Positions 34,764 to 46,747 are shown, numbered from the stretch's first letter. The stretch is 64,000 nt of DNA from Rutidosis leptorrhynchoides (GCF_046630445.1 NC_092333.1:98492001-98556000), one strand, 5' to 3'. Notes: generated by a model not told the origin, from the letters alone. Numbers and translations are program-made.

Positions 34764-35473
34764 TGTAAAACTTCATTTAAATCATTCCTTTTACTTGCCT
34801 AAAGGTAAAATGGTCCAAAATTTTATTTTAAGGTGTTTAGCAAAAAAAATGGTGATATATATGCATCACATCCCAATTTATATGCTTGGGTTGTGGTATA
34901 TTAAACGCACCCGATGCATATACTGTTAGGAATTATGGACCCAAATAAGACCGGTGATTTAAACCAATCACCAAACCCACGAACGATAAACGAATTAAAA
35001 TGATAAATAAAGTACAAACGACACGGGTATTTAACGTGGTTATATCCCAACTCCAAAACACGAAGAAGGGTTTACTCCACGGGCGCAAACCAGAAATTCT
35101 TCACTATAATTTTTGTGCACACAATTACAAGTTACATATGATTGTATTTATAGTGCAAACTAATAAAAGGAAACAACTTGTTGCCCAAGTATGACTTTTC
35201 CTTCAAGCTAAAGAACGTTCCATAAATTAGATACTTGCTCCACAAGTTATCTTGACCTCCAAGCAAAACTTATATCTAAAGTTATCTTGATTTACTTTCC
35301 TTGTTTAATCGACTACGCACTCAACAATCTCCCACTCGAAGGAGACATTAAACAACCTTCGCCAACCCGTCAACTATGTTCATTCAGCACCCACAATAAC
35401 TCCAGATTAGCTGATTACCAACTCCTTTTGATACCGCCGGATGAGACACCCGAATCACGCCGCATTTCATTCG

Positions 35474-36338
35474 TTAACCTACGAGCAAGTGAAGTCTTTC
35501 GACACCAAAAAACACCGCTGAGCGATAATCCAATCTCATAGTTATTAGCTTGGGCCATCTCGATTTATATCGCCACCATCTTCTAACACGAAGATCATCT
35601 TCTAACACTAGAAGACCAACTGAAGTATGCGACTCTTCAGTTATAGGATCCTTCATGAGACTATACCGCCTCACCAATCACTCTAGACATGTCCAATCCC
35701 GAACACACATGTCAATGAACACCCTCGTACAGGATTTCACCGTCTATCTATGATTTTTCTTTCCAGCAATCAGAAAATCCAACAGACGCCCTCATAGACT
35801 CTTCATCAAGGCTCTAGTGAGAATACAGTCACAACCTCAAAATCTACTAACTTTTCAACTTTCTGCTTTCTCGTTGGTACACTGACTTCCTCATAGCTAT
35901 GAATTTTACAAACCCATCTTCTCATCCCAAGCACGCTCCCACTATACGAGTAAGAAATAAAACCGCGACTACTCGAGAAGAAACTTGGTTCATACCACCA
36001 GTCAGTCACAAATTTCTTTGCCATCGGAGAGTAAAACAGGTACTTGAAGCCCTAGCATTACCCAGAATCATCACATTAATCTTGAGAACTTTGGAGAACA
36101 ACGTCGCATAACTATCTCCACCACTCTACTAGTTGACTAACTCCCACTAGCTCGATAACTTCCGTCGATTACTAAACTCTACCGAGTTCCCGACACCTTC
36201 AACGATCCTAGAAAGCTCAAGTTCCATAATATCCCAATCATCTTGGAATATCCGACCATACGCTTGGTCACTCAGTTTCATAACCACGCAAGCAACAAAC
36301 TTCCCCGATAACTCACTGTCGACTTCGACTCGATGCAT
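35474..36338 (-). other. Short minus-strand frames in the non-autonomous element
   Basis: Three frames of 63-72 residues (35474-35677, 35806-36024, 36147-36338) lie head to tail on the transcribed strand of the element. The middle one (MAKKFVTDWWYEPSFFSS) has protein-like composition. None matches a family I know. They could be decayed gag, a captured host fragment, or chance. Confidence 0.3.
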
Positions 36339-36524
36339 CTTGTTCGTTATCCAACTGCTCTAACCCGAGATAAAAAAAAACCTCCTGAGCTCCCATAACA
36401 AACCCACATTCCTGAAAAACACAGGTCGTATCGCTCGAAGTTTCACGAGACAAAAAACCGTCTCGCACTCGCGTCATCAAACCCGAAAAAGTTCAACCCT
36501 GAAACTGCCCAAATTCTAAACATC

Positions 36525-37010
36525 ATATCTGAAAATCCAACGGTCCGATCAACCTCGAATTTTTACCACAACTATATCGATGTGTGTAAAATCAGAAGCC
36601 CAAAAATCAAGCCGATCCAACAGTATACGAACCCACAATTAATTTTCTCGCCCAGCTGCGCAAACAAACCCCAAAAGGTTTTTTCTGACGGCTGCAAAAT
36701 TCAAAAAAATATAACTCCAAATTGAACGGTCCGATCCCTACGAATTTTGAATATGTTTTAGATCTACATGTCTACCACCTACAGAAAAAGTCTCAAGATG
36801 ATCCGACAGTTGACGAACCCTCTATGGATTTTTGACCACAGCTCTGCAATTAAACCCTAAACAGAGTTACTGCAACTTCAGAAAATCGTATCTCTCAATC
36901 CAACCATCTGATCAGTTTCAAATTTGATACACAGCCAGATCTATGAGTCTTAAACCTACGGTTAAAATGTCATGGAGATCCAATGGTTAACGAAACCGTA
37001 ACGAATTTTC
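36525..37010. repeat. Degenerate repeats of about 150-170 bp in the element leader
   Basis: Related phrases recur with this spacing: AACGGTCCGATC at about 36539 and 36725 and CAACCATCTGATC at about 36901, each followed by TCGAATTT- or CAAATTTG-like words and later by GATCCAACAGT, GATCCGACAGTTGACG or GATCCAATGGTTAACG. Three or so copies lie just downstream of the PBS on the minus strand. Confidence 0.6.
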
Positions 37011-37704
37011 TACCACCGCTGCGCCAGAATTTCGAATTTTTTAAAAATCTCTTTCACAACAAAACTATCGATCCGACCACCGACTCCGTTATCACCGCGA
37101 ATCACCACAATAATCTATTATAATCATAGACCAATTTTAATAGATTATTTCATGAGTACATAGACATACCTGTAAGTTCTTCGCGATCTCGTCAACTAAG
37201 CCCTTTGATCTCGATACATATTGTACAAAACCCGTCGTTCGTTCACCATGCTTTCAAATCGCCATCGCTCCCACTCGAAACGATGAGCTCTTGATACCAC
37301 TTGTTAGGAATTATGGACCCAAATAAGACCGGTGATTTAAACCAATCACCAAACCCACAAACGATAAACGAATTAAAACGATAAATAAAATACAAACAAC
37401 ACGAGTACTTAACGTGGTTATATCGCAACTCCAAAACACAGAGAAGGGTTTACTCCACGGATGCAAACCAGAGATTCTTCACTATAATTTTGGTGCACAA
37501 AATTACAGGTTACATATGATTGTATTTATAGTGCAAACTAATAAAAGGAAACAACTTGTTGCCCAAGTATGACTTTTCCTTCAAGCTAAAGAACATTCCA
37601 TAAATTAGATACTTGCTCCACAAGTTATCTTGACCTCCAAGCAAAACTTATATGTCAAGTTATTTTGATTTACTTTCCTTGTTTAATCGACTTCGCACTC
37701 AACA

Positions 37705-39067
37705 TATATACATGTGGTTAAATTTTGTAAAAATGACTTTCTGTAAATGAAAATGCTTGAGATATATTTGAAGGTTTTGGCTTGGTTCGCATTCTTCTAG
37801 GGCCGAGTATGGGGATGCCTTTGAATTTTTTTGCGAGTTCGGGTCTAAGGTCAGGTTTAGTTACAATTTCAATTATAAAAATAATAAAATTTAATAATAA
37901 TGATATAAGCTACTATGCGGTATTGTACAATTATTCGATATTTATATATAGTCATTTAAATTTAGTACTTATTTTAATATAATATTGAAACAAAAATAGA
38001 AATAGGGGAATGTTGAATCAGAATAATTAACAAGGGAGATACTGAATACCTATGGGAAACCCATTAACCCGAGAGTTATTAAAGAATGGGAATCTTCGTT
38101 TACCGATAGATAAACTCGATAACCCTGTAGTTAGTAACTAAATGGGAACCCGACGGGTATAGGTCCGGGTATGCGACATGGTTTCTTAATTGGGTTCGGG
38201 TCTGGGATTACCTAAAACCGGCTCAAACCCAAACCGATTCTATCTCTAGACCATCCCGAACCAGATTAACCTTTAATAGATACTTGATTGATACATAGAA
38301 ATGATGAAAAATTGAAAAATTCAGCTATGGGTTTGTATTTGGGCTATAAATGACCATCGGTTACCCATATCAGTGGGCATCTAACGTTTGTATTTGGGCT
38401 TTTATGATAAATACTGTTTAACAATGAAAACTTTGTAGGTTATTATGTCATTATTGATACCTATTTATAGGAACTACATCGAAATCTAGAAACCTTAAAC
38501 CTGGCGAACCTAAGCTGACAATCGAGTTGTGCCAACTAACCTAAAAACTCTTAGAGGTTGTTTACTTTCATTTTGTATTAAGCGTTGTTTCCATTTGCCT
38601 CTATTTGAGAAGGAGTCTCCGTTTCCATGTCTTCTACAAACATGTCATTTTTTAGGTTAAGTGACAATTTAAGTGACAAAGAACAACAATTTTACTTACT
38701 GAATTAAGAGCTGTAAAGAAACAAAACAGATCATTAAATGAAAGGTAAACATGCCCTAATACTCTCTGCAGTCCGAACGGCGAAGTCCCGAAAATTCGAA
38801 ATCAAAAGAAAACACGGATATTAGATGAGTAAATAAAAATACAATTTTCTTCTCTCTAATTTGTTGAATGGAGCAACCTGATCATAGCCAATACAGTTGT
38901 GTATTACTTGACTGCATCCTCCTTTTTCGTAATGTTTATTTCCTATAGAGTGAACAGGACTTGGGCTCACAACTTTTTATCAACGATAAAAATCTTCTTC
39001 AATGTTGCAAAAAAGATGTTGCAACGAAGGGCGATTGCGGCTACGAGAAGAAGTCACTTAGTGCCCT
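37705..39067. other. Unassigned AT-rich sequence
   Basis: No gene or complete element is visible. The part at about 38030-38260 has GGGTTCGGGTCTGGG-like and CCCGACGGGT-like words often seen in degenerate plant DNA transposons, but no terminal repeats could be paired. The rest is AT-rich with only short chance frames. Confidence 0.4.
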
Positions 39068-39076
39068 TTTATTTAT

Positions 39077-39921
39077 GGGATTTTATCATATATACCCTTC
39101 CTAACATCAATAATCACATATTTACCCACCCAAACATAATTATATCATATATGTCCATTCTTAACCTTTATATATAACATATTTACCCACTTAAAATGAT
39201 AATATCATATATGTCCATCTTAAACATTTATATCCATCCTACATACCCATTAATTCAAAGGACTTCATATTTAAAACTTTTTAAATTGATTTCATAACTA
39301 AACTGGACCAATAATTCGTTAGCTTCATTCCATGCCCATGAAGTAACCATTTGGATGGAGTACTGGATATAATTAATTGAGTCAAAGCAGCCAGGGAAAT
39401 GAAACTACAAGTGAAAGATTAGTTCATGATCAGTTGGTGGTTAACAACTTTTACTCATTGCCCGAGCTGCACTGTACGTATACATTTTGGATCACAATTT
39501 CACGTGTACATCTTCGTGCATCAAATGAGTCGAACACATGTATAATATTCATAAAAGCCGGCTATAAAATGATTCAAACACCTGCATAATCTTCATAATT
39601 AAGAAAACAATTAAACAGTTTACAACATATATACATATATAAAGAATCCAATTATTGCTCCAGTCTCGTAAGAACCCAGTTAGAGAGTCAAACACCTGAA
39701 TAATCAATTGGAAAGGTTCTAAATATGAAGTCCATTTGAAATAGATGGGTATATATATGATGAATTTAAATGTTTAAGATGGACAAATATGATATTATCA
39801 TTTTAATGTGGGTAAATATGTTAAATATAAAAGTTAAGAATGAGCATATATGATATAATCATGTTTAGGTGGGTAAATATGTGATTATTGAGATTAGGAA
39901 GGGTATATATGAAAAAACCCC
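39077..39921. mobile_element. Mutator-like MITE, 845 bp, about 200-bp inverted repeats
   Basis: The terminal regions 39077-39270 and 39718-39921 are inverted copies of each other. The outer ends are GGGATTTTATCATATATACC and the reverse complement of GGGGTTTTTTCATATATACC. The 9-bp string TTTATTTAT flanks both sides exactly (39068-39076 and 39922-39930). Long inverted repeats with 9-bp duplications are typical of Mutator-like elements. The middle 450 bases encode no transposase, so it is non-autonomous. Confidence 0.85.
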
Positions 39922-39930
39922 TTTATTTAT

Positions 39931-40529
39931 TATTTGGTTTTCAACAGTTTTCAAATCTTGTATTATATATGGGCTATATTGCACAAATTAAAGAATCTTC
40001 AATAATGAGATGAAGAGTATTGGGTAATCTTGGTAATTGGTTTAGCCCGTACTACCAAACCGTTATCAAGAATAAAAGCCCAAATATTATTTGGCAATTA
40101 GTTCATTAAAGAAGCCTGATTCATAGCAGCCCAGTATGTAATATAGTAGCAAGTTTGAAGAATAGAACAAGTCTGTGTGTGTATGAAATGGATCAAAGGC
40201 AAAGTAATAGGAACGTGAAAGTTGTGACTGTTTTAAGTTTCTATGGAGTATTTAGTAGTAGCAGTAGTAGTGGTATAAAACGGCCAATTTGGTGAAGTCG
40301 TGTCTCGTGTGTATGTATTGGTGGGTATTTATAGTCTACTGATTGTTAATAGTCTCTTACTTTTTTAGCCTTTATACTCAATTTATATTGACTGTATTGA
40401 AGGCACGTTCCAACAAAGATTATACACAAACCACAAAAAATAAAATTCAACAAAAAGGAGAATTTAAATTGTTCATTTAAAGATATTGTTCTGTTGCAGC
40501 TTCAGATTCATAGGAAAAATTAAACCCGA
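39931..40529. other. 3' flank of the mutase-like pseudogene
   Basis: About 600 bases lie between the MITE and the end of the pseudogene. The region is AT-rich with no ORF or repeat that I can support. It probably holds the 3' UTR of the minus-strand gene, but I cannot fix a poly(A) site. Confidence 0.35.
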
Positions 40530-42232
40530 CTATATCGTACCCTTCGATTGTTCAATCAAGTCTTCACTCTTTTGTTGAATATTTTCTCTTTTTTCGTCAT
40601 CAGAACGACCAAAGAAAGATGGACCAGAGGTTAGTCCGCCTTCATAGTTGTGTTCGCTTAGCTTCGCTGTTTTTTGCCTTCAAAACATCACAAAAATAAG
40701 TAACACTTGTTGGTATCTACAAGGTATATTGGAAGAAAAAAGAAAGAAAAAAAAAAAAAGGATGATGTCATACCATAATTGATCATCAAGCATTTTTTGA
40801 TCCAAACCAAAATCCAACATTTGTTGTTCAGTATGATGCACTAACAAACTATATCTTCCACCTTCACCTGTTTCCATAACAATCATATTCCCACTTTCCA
40901 TATTATAAAGCCTCTCAAATTGCTCAACTGTCCATTTATACCATCTCATTAAGAACACTCTTAATGTTAATCCATGTGAAACTATCACTATGTTCATATT
41001 AGGACTTTGCTCCCCTGGTGGCTGAAATCATTCTATATCTATATCCGTCCTTACTTTCTCTCGAAACCCTGCAACATCCATATTTATGGCACAAAATTAT
41101 AGTCTTGTTCAATGTTGTGAAGAAAACAGAGATGCTAAAAAATGGATATTTGAGAAAAGACTAATTAACCTGTGATACGATCGTAGACATCAGCTGCGGA
41201 TTCTCCATTAGGAAAACGATAGAAAAATCGACCAAATTGAAGTCGAACTACTTTCTGAATCTTAATCTCCTCTGGATCTTGAAAGTTACCTTTGATATGA
41301 AAAACATAATATTCCATGAACACACCAAGTTCATGACAAAACTGCACAACCAACAATTCCAAAAAGACACCTAAGGAGAATTCTACGTTTACATACAAGC
41401 CCAAAAGTTCTTTAGTACTTTAAAATCAATTTGTAGTTAAAGGAAGTCCCGCTAGACTTATATGCATACATTTATTTCTTCTCATATACGATGTGGAACT
41501 TCAATTTGCACCCTAACATTCTAGTCTTAGTTAGACCACTAATTCTTAATGATATGAATATACCACACAAAGTTTCTACTCGGATTTTTGTTCGGCTCGG
41601 TAATGTGAACTAGGGTCACCCTAGCCTAATGAGTGCTCTACCATGGGCCTTCGGCCAGTTGTATCGTTTCTTATCTTATCTTATCTTATAGTCTGATATG
41701 GGTTTTGGTAACATATATCCTTGGAGTGAATGAAATAAAAATTTCGCTAAAATATGAAAATATTTTGAATTAGTTCATTGCACTTTATCTTATGCCTAAG
41801 ATATTAATTCGCGAATTATAAACTAGTAAATAAATAGAAGCGTGAAAAAAAGAAGACTAGGTACCCCCAATCCTGCTCTCGTAATCGTGGTTCTCTAACT
41901 CCTGCAATTCTCGACGGATGAAACGCTTTGCCTAAAGCATGCAACGTCTCGATGGTCCTTTGATACGGAGACACATAAAAATAAACTTTCCAGTCATCAC
42001 CTCCATCTTTTTCGATCATTTCTCGAATCCTCTCTCCCAATTCCTCCGCCTCTCGTTTCCCTTTTTCCGTCAACTTTATCTCTGGATCCGCCACTTTATT
42101 ATACGCTTCTTCGTCAATGTTTCCTTCACTCTCTCCGTGTCGAACTATAATGATCCTTCGTGGTCGTGGAGGTGTCGCATTTACTATCGGATTCTTCATC
42201 GAGAAACTTGTATGGTTTATGTCGTCTTCCAC
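40530..42232 (-). pseudogene. Phosphoglycerate-mutase-like gene (AT74-like), four exons, damaged
   Basis: This resembles plant 'phosphoglycerate mutase-like protein AT74', of the histidine phosphatase superfamily. Exon 1 (42232-41865) carries the phosphohistidine motif IIIVRHGESEGN. Exon 2 (41289-41170) has FGRFFYRFPNGESAADVYDR. Exon 3 (41068-40774) has the second catalytic His in NIVIVSHGLTLRVF. Exon 4 (40677-40530) is the tail, ending at TAG. Introns have GT...AG ends. Two lesions: with the only GT donor, exon 1 joins exon 2 out of frame beside a run of five G (41864-41868), and exon 3 has an in-frame TGA at 41029-41031. An expressed gene would need another splice choice and still meet the TGA, so I call it a pseudogene. 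Confidence 0.82.
41580..41690 (-). repeat. Possible SINE remnant in intron 1 of the pseudogene
   Basis: The minus strand has TGGTAGAGCACTCATTAGG (A-box-like), then TAGTTCACATTACCG (weak B-box-like). A TTATC repeat lies on its other side. No target duplication was found. Confidence 0.35.
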
Positions 42233-42951
42233 AATTAACTACTAGAAAAGTACTTTTTTGTGAGGCCGCTTTTATATGAAATATCTTTTTTTAAACAAAA
42301 AAAACTTGCATCTGAGATGCTTACATGATAACTCTTGAGTCTTGTCCAAAATATATAATGTTAATAATTAGCTAGCTTTTGATCAAGTACGTACAACACG
42401 TGACTATATATTGTTGTCACTTTTCATACGAAATTCTATCAGCCATATTATATTATATAATGTTAATACGGAGTTTTTTTTTTTTTTTCCCCCTAAAAAA
42501 CATAAAAACTAATTTCAATTTTCTAATACAATCTATCGTAGGTGTTTATTTAATGAGTTTTCTAGCAACAAATAGAAGCCTAAAAAAATATATGTAAAAG
42601 GGGTTATATTTTTATTTTTCATCACTTTTTTCAATATACTGTATATTATTTGATTTTTTATCTTTTAAAAAACCTACTAAAACTATATGAACCATAAGGT
42701 TTCGCCGAAGTAATTTGTTTAGAAACCTCAAAACTTAATTTGTTTTGATTCGTTTTGTTGTTAAATTGAGCATTGCAACCCAGACTGTAACATATATCCA
42801 GTTGCTTACGTATTATTCATTTATATAGTAGAATATTACCATAACAGTTGCCGGCCATTGCGTAAATAGTCTGGAAAGAGTGGACAACATTTTGATGAAT
42901 TTCAGGCCGAAAAATGTCTAACGATATAGTAGCGTTAAAATGACACTAATC
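42233..42951. other. 5' flank of the pseudogene, no features
   Basis: About 700 bases upstream of the pseudogene start codon. A T run lies at 42473-42489. No TATA box at a convincing distance, no ORF and no repeat pair was recognised. Confidence 0.35.
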
Positions 42952-42979
42952 CGCCGCGAAGCGCGGACCACAAATCTAG
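42952..42979 (+). mobile_element. Possible Helitron 3' end
   Basis: A GC-rich hairpin, CCGCCGCGAAGCGCGG, lies ten bases before CTAG followed by T. Helitrons end in a short hairpin followed by CTRR and insert between A and T. No 5' TC end was identified. A weaker similar hairpin, CCCCGCAGCGAAGCG, is at 43352-43366. Confidence 0.4.
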
Positions 42980-43585
42980 TTTAATGTATTTACGGAGTAT
43001 AACCTTATTCATAATATAATATCAATATTAATATTAATAATTCTAACTAGGAGATGTGATACTCACACATTCTTTTTTACTTCATACATAGCTAACTTAC
43101 AGTTTGTGATGCTTAAACAAACGTGAATTCCACCACAGCAACACACATAAACAAACCGTTTTTTAAACATTTAATGAACCAACCATCCGCCTTTTTTAAC
43201 CGTTGAACTAAAGAACCGTTAACCGACCGAAATTTTAAATCATTTTCTTTTTTCACCTTCCTATTTTAAATCATTTTCATTAAACGTCAAATTAATTAAC
43301 CGTTAAACTTTATAACGTAAAATTAACCGATCGTTAACCGATAAAAATCACCCCGCAGCGAAGCGAGTTTTCTATCCTCGTTTGTCAATAATTTATAACC
43401 TTCCATCCTGTTACATATGGATAATATGATACGATAATTGAGGTCACATAAATTTTATCTTATGATTTAGCTTTTTGCTTAATCACACTTTTCTATACAA
43501 ACGTTTCAAATAATTTAGTCTCTACGTTACTCCGTGACTCCACCTCAAATAATTAGTTCAACTTTCTATTTTGAGAGGCCTTAAT

Positions 43586-43740
43586 TTAATTACTTTTAAA
43601 AGTAGATGGAATGATTAAACTTTTTTTGTCGACTCAAATGTAAAATATTCAACATAAAGAAAATTAATTACTTTCATAAGTAGATGGAATGATTGATTAA
43701 AGTTTCTTTGTCGACTCATATGTACAATATTCAACATAAA
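43586..43740. repeat. Tandem duplication of about 78 bp
   Basis: Two diverged copies, about 43586-43660 and 43664-43740, share TTAATTACTTT, AAGTAGATGGAATGATT, TTGTCGACTCA and ATATTCAACATAAA in the same order. The surrounding 43000-44139 has no gene. Confidence 0.75.
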
Positions 43741-44136
43741 ATGAGGGTAAAAAGTCAAGAATAAAAATGTTTTTATTTAAAAAAGCAAGTTGTACAATAA
43801 TTTTGTGTTGTGTAGGTATAATAAAATTGTGACAGATGGAGTATCTTATATCGTCAATATATTTGTGACGACTTAAATTACGAAACAGTAATAAGTGTTC
43901 AACATTTTCAAACAAGAAAGCTTTGGATCAAAAGTAACTACATAGTTGTAACATATGTCAATGCTCAAGGAGTAATAATGAAAAGTCTGAAACTACTCAC
44001 ACAGTCACACGCCGTTTGGGCTTATGTTGGAATAAATTTGGTCTATCATGAGTTCATGACTTAGTGGACGACCCAACCTTAGAGCCTCCCAAAGTCCCAC
44101 TACTACAAATGGGTACGTGTTCAATACGAAGTAAAC

Positions 44137-44139
<3 letters not shown>

Positions 44140-44181
<42 letters not shown>
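44140..44181 (+). repeat. Poly(A) run of 42 bases
   Basis: An uninterrupted A run. It could be the tail of a plus-strand retroposon ending at 44139, where GTTCAATAC looks slightly like a B box, but no target duplication was found. Run length in such tracts is unreliable in assemblies. Confidence 0.6.
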
Positions 44182-44183
<2 letters not shown>

Positions 44184-44212
44184 TATCGCTTTTGAATGCT
44201 TGTTTGTACTTA

Positions 44213-46301
44213 TTTTTTTCCGCAAGGCAAAGTAGAATCTTATTAATAACTTGAAACTTTACAACAATCCCAAAAGCAATCGAGAACAAGCTTTTTAGGA
44301 ACAAAACCTAAAATTATACATGAGAAATTATTTTGGGTAAATGATTTTACCCGATAAATATTATTTATAAAAAATAATAAATGTGCAAATAAGAATAAAT
44401 GACCACACGCGCGCCTTCCGGCCTCACAGACAACCATAGACCAAGCTAGAACCTACAAACAAATTAGGACTAGCAAAACCAAGAAAATCAAACGACCATC
44501 TAGACAAGGACAAACTACAACCAGCCCGACGTCATTCCAAACGGAGTTGATGCCACCTTTTTCCCCGCCATAAACTCAGCCTTTCATCATTTTCAGATTC
44601 AACGTCACTTGGTTCATCCACTAAATTATAGTCGTTGTTAAGAACTCCGAATGAATTCTGAATCTTCACACGTGACCCCCTACTTGTCCCACTTTCTGAC
44701 CTCCTTTTATCCACAAGAGCAACCTTCTGCAAGCCATTATTTGAATCACTCTGTGCCACATTTTGGTTTTCTTATTCCCATATTAAACCCATCATTCTGC
44801 TTTCTCGTGTGAGCTTGACCCATGTAACACCCCAGCTTAACATGACCACAATATTGTCCGCTTTGCCAGCAGGCGCACGACTTTTTCTTGGCGACCACAC
44901 ACGAGAAGCACATTCCCAGGAGGTCACCCATCCTGGTAGTGCTCTCGCCCGAGTACGCTTAACCACAACGTACTCGCACTTCTACTCAGCTTGTGATCCC
45001 AAAATGCGTTGTGTCATTTAAGCGTGAGTATTACCTTATAATCCCATGATCACTCATGTTCGTGGGCGATGTGGGATTTGCCTAGGGTGTTACATTCACC
45101 CCCCCCTCTTAGGGACTCATCGTCCTCGATGAGGTTTGCCCCACCACCCCCAACAGCACATGAGTGGCTCTGATACCATTCTGTAACACCCCAGCTTAAC
45201 ATGACCACAATATTGTCCGCTTTGCCAGCAGGCGCACGGCTTTTTCTTGGCGACCACACACGAGAAGCACTTTCCCAGGAGGTCACCCATCCTGGTAGTG
45301 CTCTCGTCCGAGCACGCTTAACCACAACGTACTTGCACTTCTACTCAGCTTGTGATCCCAAAACGCGTTGTGTCATTTAAGCGTGAGTATTACCTTATAA
45401 TCCCATGATCACTCATGTTCGTGGGCGATGTGGAATTTGCCTAGGGTGTTACAACCCAAATTCTTTCCATTATTTCGAATTGCTTGAAACCCATCATTAT
45501 CCACTATTTTCGTAACCACGTGAGGAATTACATAGACATTGAACACTAGAAATTAACCATGATCGTCGAACGTTCCCGGATTTAGAAGCCATTGAATCCA
45601 TACAATATTTAACTTCCGAGAGCGTCTAGAAATTCAATCAAACGCTTTGATTTGTACTTCGTTGAGAGCCATCGGACCGTTACCTTTCTTTTTTTAGAAT
45701 ACCGTAAGAATTTCGATTCCTCCAAATCATATACCCGCAAACCCATTCAATACCTTCCACAAATTCGATCTCTTTTCCGGATGGTTAGAGTCTAGAATAC
45801 CCTGAAAAAGCTCACCTATGTTTGCATACGGAAGACGATTTATGTTCCACCACCGAAAGACGTGTAACCATAAATCCTTTGCGAATTGGCAATGAATGAA
45901 GATATGGTCCACCGTTTCTATGTCATTGTCACACATGAGGCATCGAACCGAATCCAAATCAACCCCTCTTTCGATTTCGCCAAATCATATCCATTATAGG
46001 CACATCCTTGTTTCGGTCGAGGTTGTATAGCCTGCCGAATCTTCCCTTGAGAGTAAAGTTGTCCAACCACTTGTCATGCCAAAAGAAACTATCATCACCT
46101 TTGCAAATAATCTTCACAAACGAGTTAGTGAAATGGATGCCGAGATTATCAATGATAATCCCGACTTTGAAAATATTTTTCCATATCAATCCTTTCTCGG
46201 ACCCAAGGTTTAACTGTGACCTCAACCCTCCATCCCGCCCATAAAGACTTGAGATAACTTTTGCCCAAAGTAAGTGTTTCTCATTGTGAAAACGGCACCA
46301 C
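44213..46301 (-). mobile_element. LINE 3' fragment, interrupted by Cassandra, cut by E4
   Basis: The minus strand encodes the end of a plant LINE ORF2. A post-RT segment lies at 45959-46225 (FFWHDKW). A zinc-binding RVT region lies at 45727-45957 (RCLMCDNDIETVDHIFIHC, pattern C-x2-C...H-x4-H-C). A terminal segment ends near 45560 at NPGTFDDHG. Frameshifts separate these pieces. The 3' end looks like that of plant LINEs (CTTTGCCTTGCGG followed by an A run on the minus strand, near 44213-44232). The 5' side stops where the E4 LTR starts. A further frame at 44532-44759 is unexplained and could be rearranged LINE sequence. Confidence 0.78.
44823..45453 (-). mobile_element. Cassandra TRIM, complete, LTRs with 5S rRNA sequence
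   Basis: LTRs at 44823-45094 (272 bp) and 45182-45453 open TGTAACACCC and close GGGTGTTACA. The target duplication is ACCCA (44818-44822 and 45454-45458). The 87-bp interior has a PBS (TGGTATCAGAGCC on the minus strand, 45166-45178) and a G-rich polypurine tract (about 45097-45110). On the minus strand each LTR contains the conserved 5S rRNA 3' half (GTTAAGCG ... GGCGAGAG ... GATGGGTGACCTCCTGGGAA) at 44913-44964 and 45272-45323. 5S-bearing LTRs on a sub-kilobase element define Cassandra. It has no ORF and depends on other elements. Confidence 0.95.
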
Positions 46302-46747
46302 TATAACGACCCTCATTTTTCCATTCTATATTTTTCCAATATTAAATGCCCAACAATATAATTAAACTTAATGATTTAACTTTAATCAACGATTGTTAAG
46401 CATTAAGAATTATAAAATATAATAATTAACTTTGTGTAATAAACGACAAGTTAATAAAAAGATAAAAATAGTGAGCTTATTAATTTTCGTGAACAAAATA
46501 AATAACCTTAAACCTTGTACACTTAAATAATTAAACTTGGATAATTAAGGAACCATTTAAGCTAATCTAAAGTACAAGGACTAAAGTATAAAATTACCCT
46601 TTTGCCAATTTTTAAAGGGGGTAAAATTACCCTTTTGCCCTCCCAAATTTCGGCCCAAGCAACCCCCCATCACCTCCTCATTTAACCTAACTTGTTCCCA
46701 AAGTAATTCCTAATTAAACCCTAATTCTAGAATTCTCTAATCACTTC

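Larger units (their letters stand above)
34924..37704 (-). mobile_element. Non-autonomous LTR element with 403-bp LTRs (Copia-like)
   Basis: Two LTRs of 403 bp, 34924-35326 and 37302-37704, open TGTTAGGAATTATGG and close CTCAACA on the plus strand. On the minus strand a PBS (TGGTATCAAGAGCTC, 37285-37299) follows the right LTR. A purine tract (GAGTGGGAGAT) precedes the left LTR, so the element points left. The flanks TATAC and TATAT are a near-duplication. The 1975-bp internal region has no gag or pol motif. The short LTRs and the PBS suggest the Copia superfamily, but without pol this is a guess. The high LTR similarity suggests fairly recent insertion. Confidence 0.85.

Noticed and set aside
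44532..44759. Calling the 75-residue frame a host gene
   Set aside because: It lies inside the LINE fragment beside the Cassandra insertion. The composition is protein-like, but no start, exon structure or family is visible.
44746..45325. Frames of 61-91 residues in the Cassandra region
   Set aside because: They lie in the 5S-derived LTRs and interior of a non-coding TRIM and appear twice because the LTR is duplicated.
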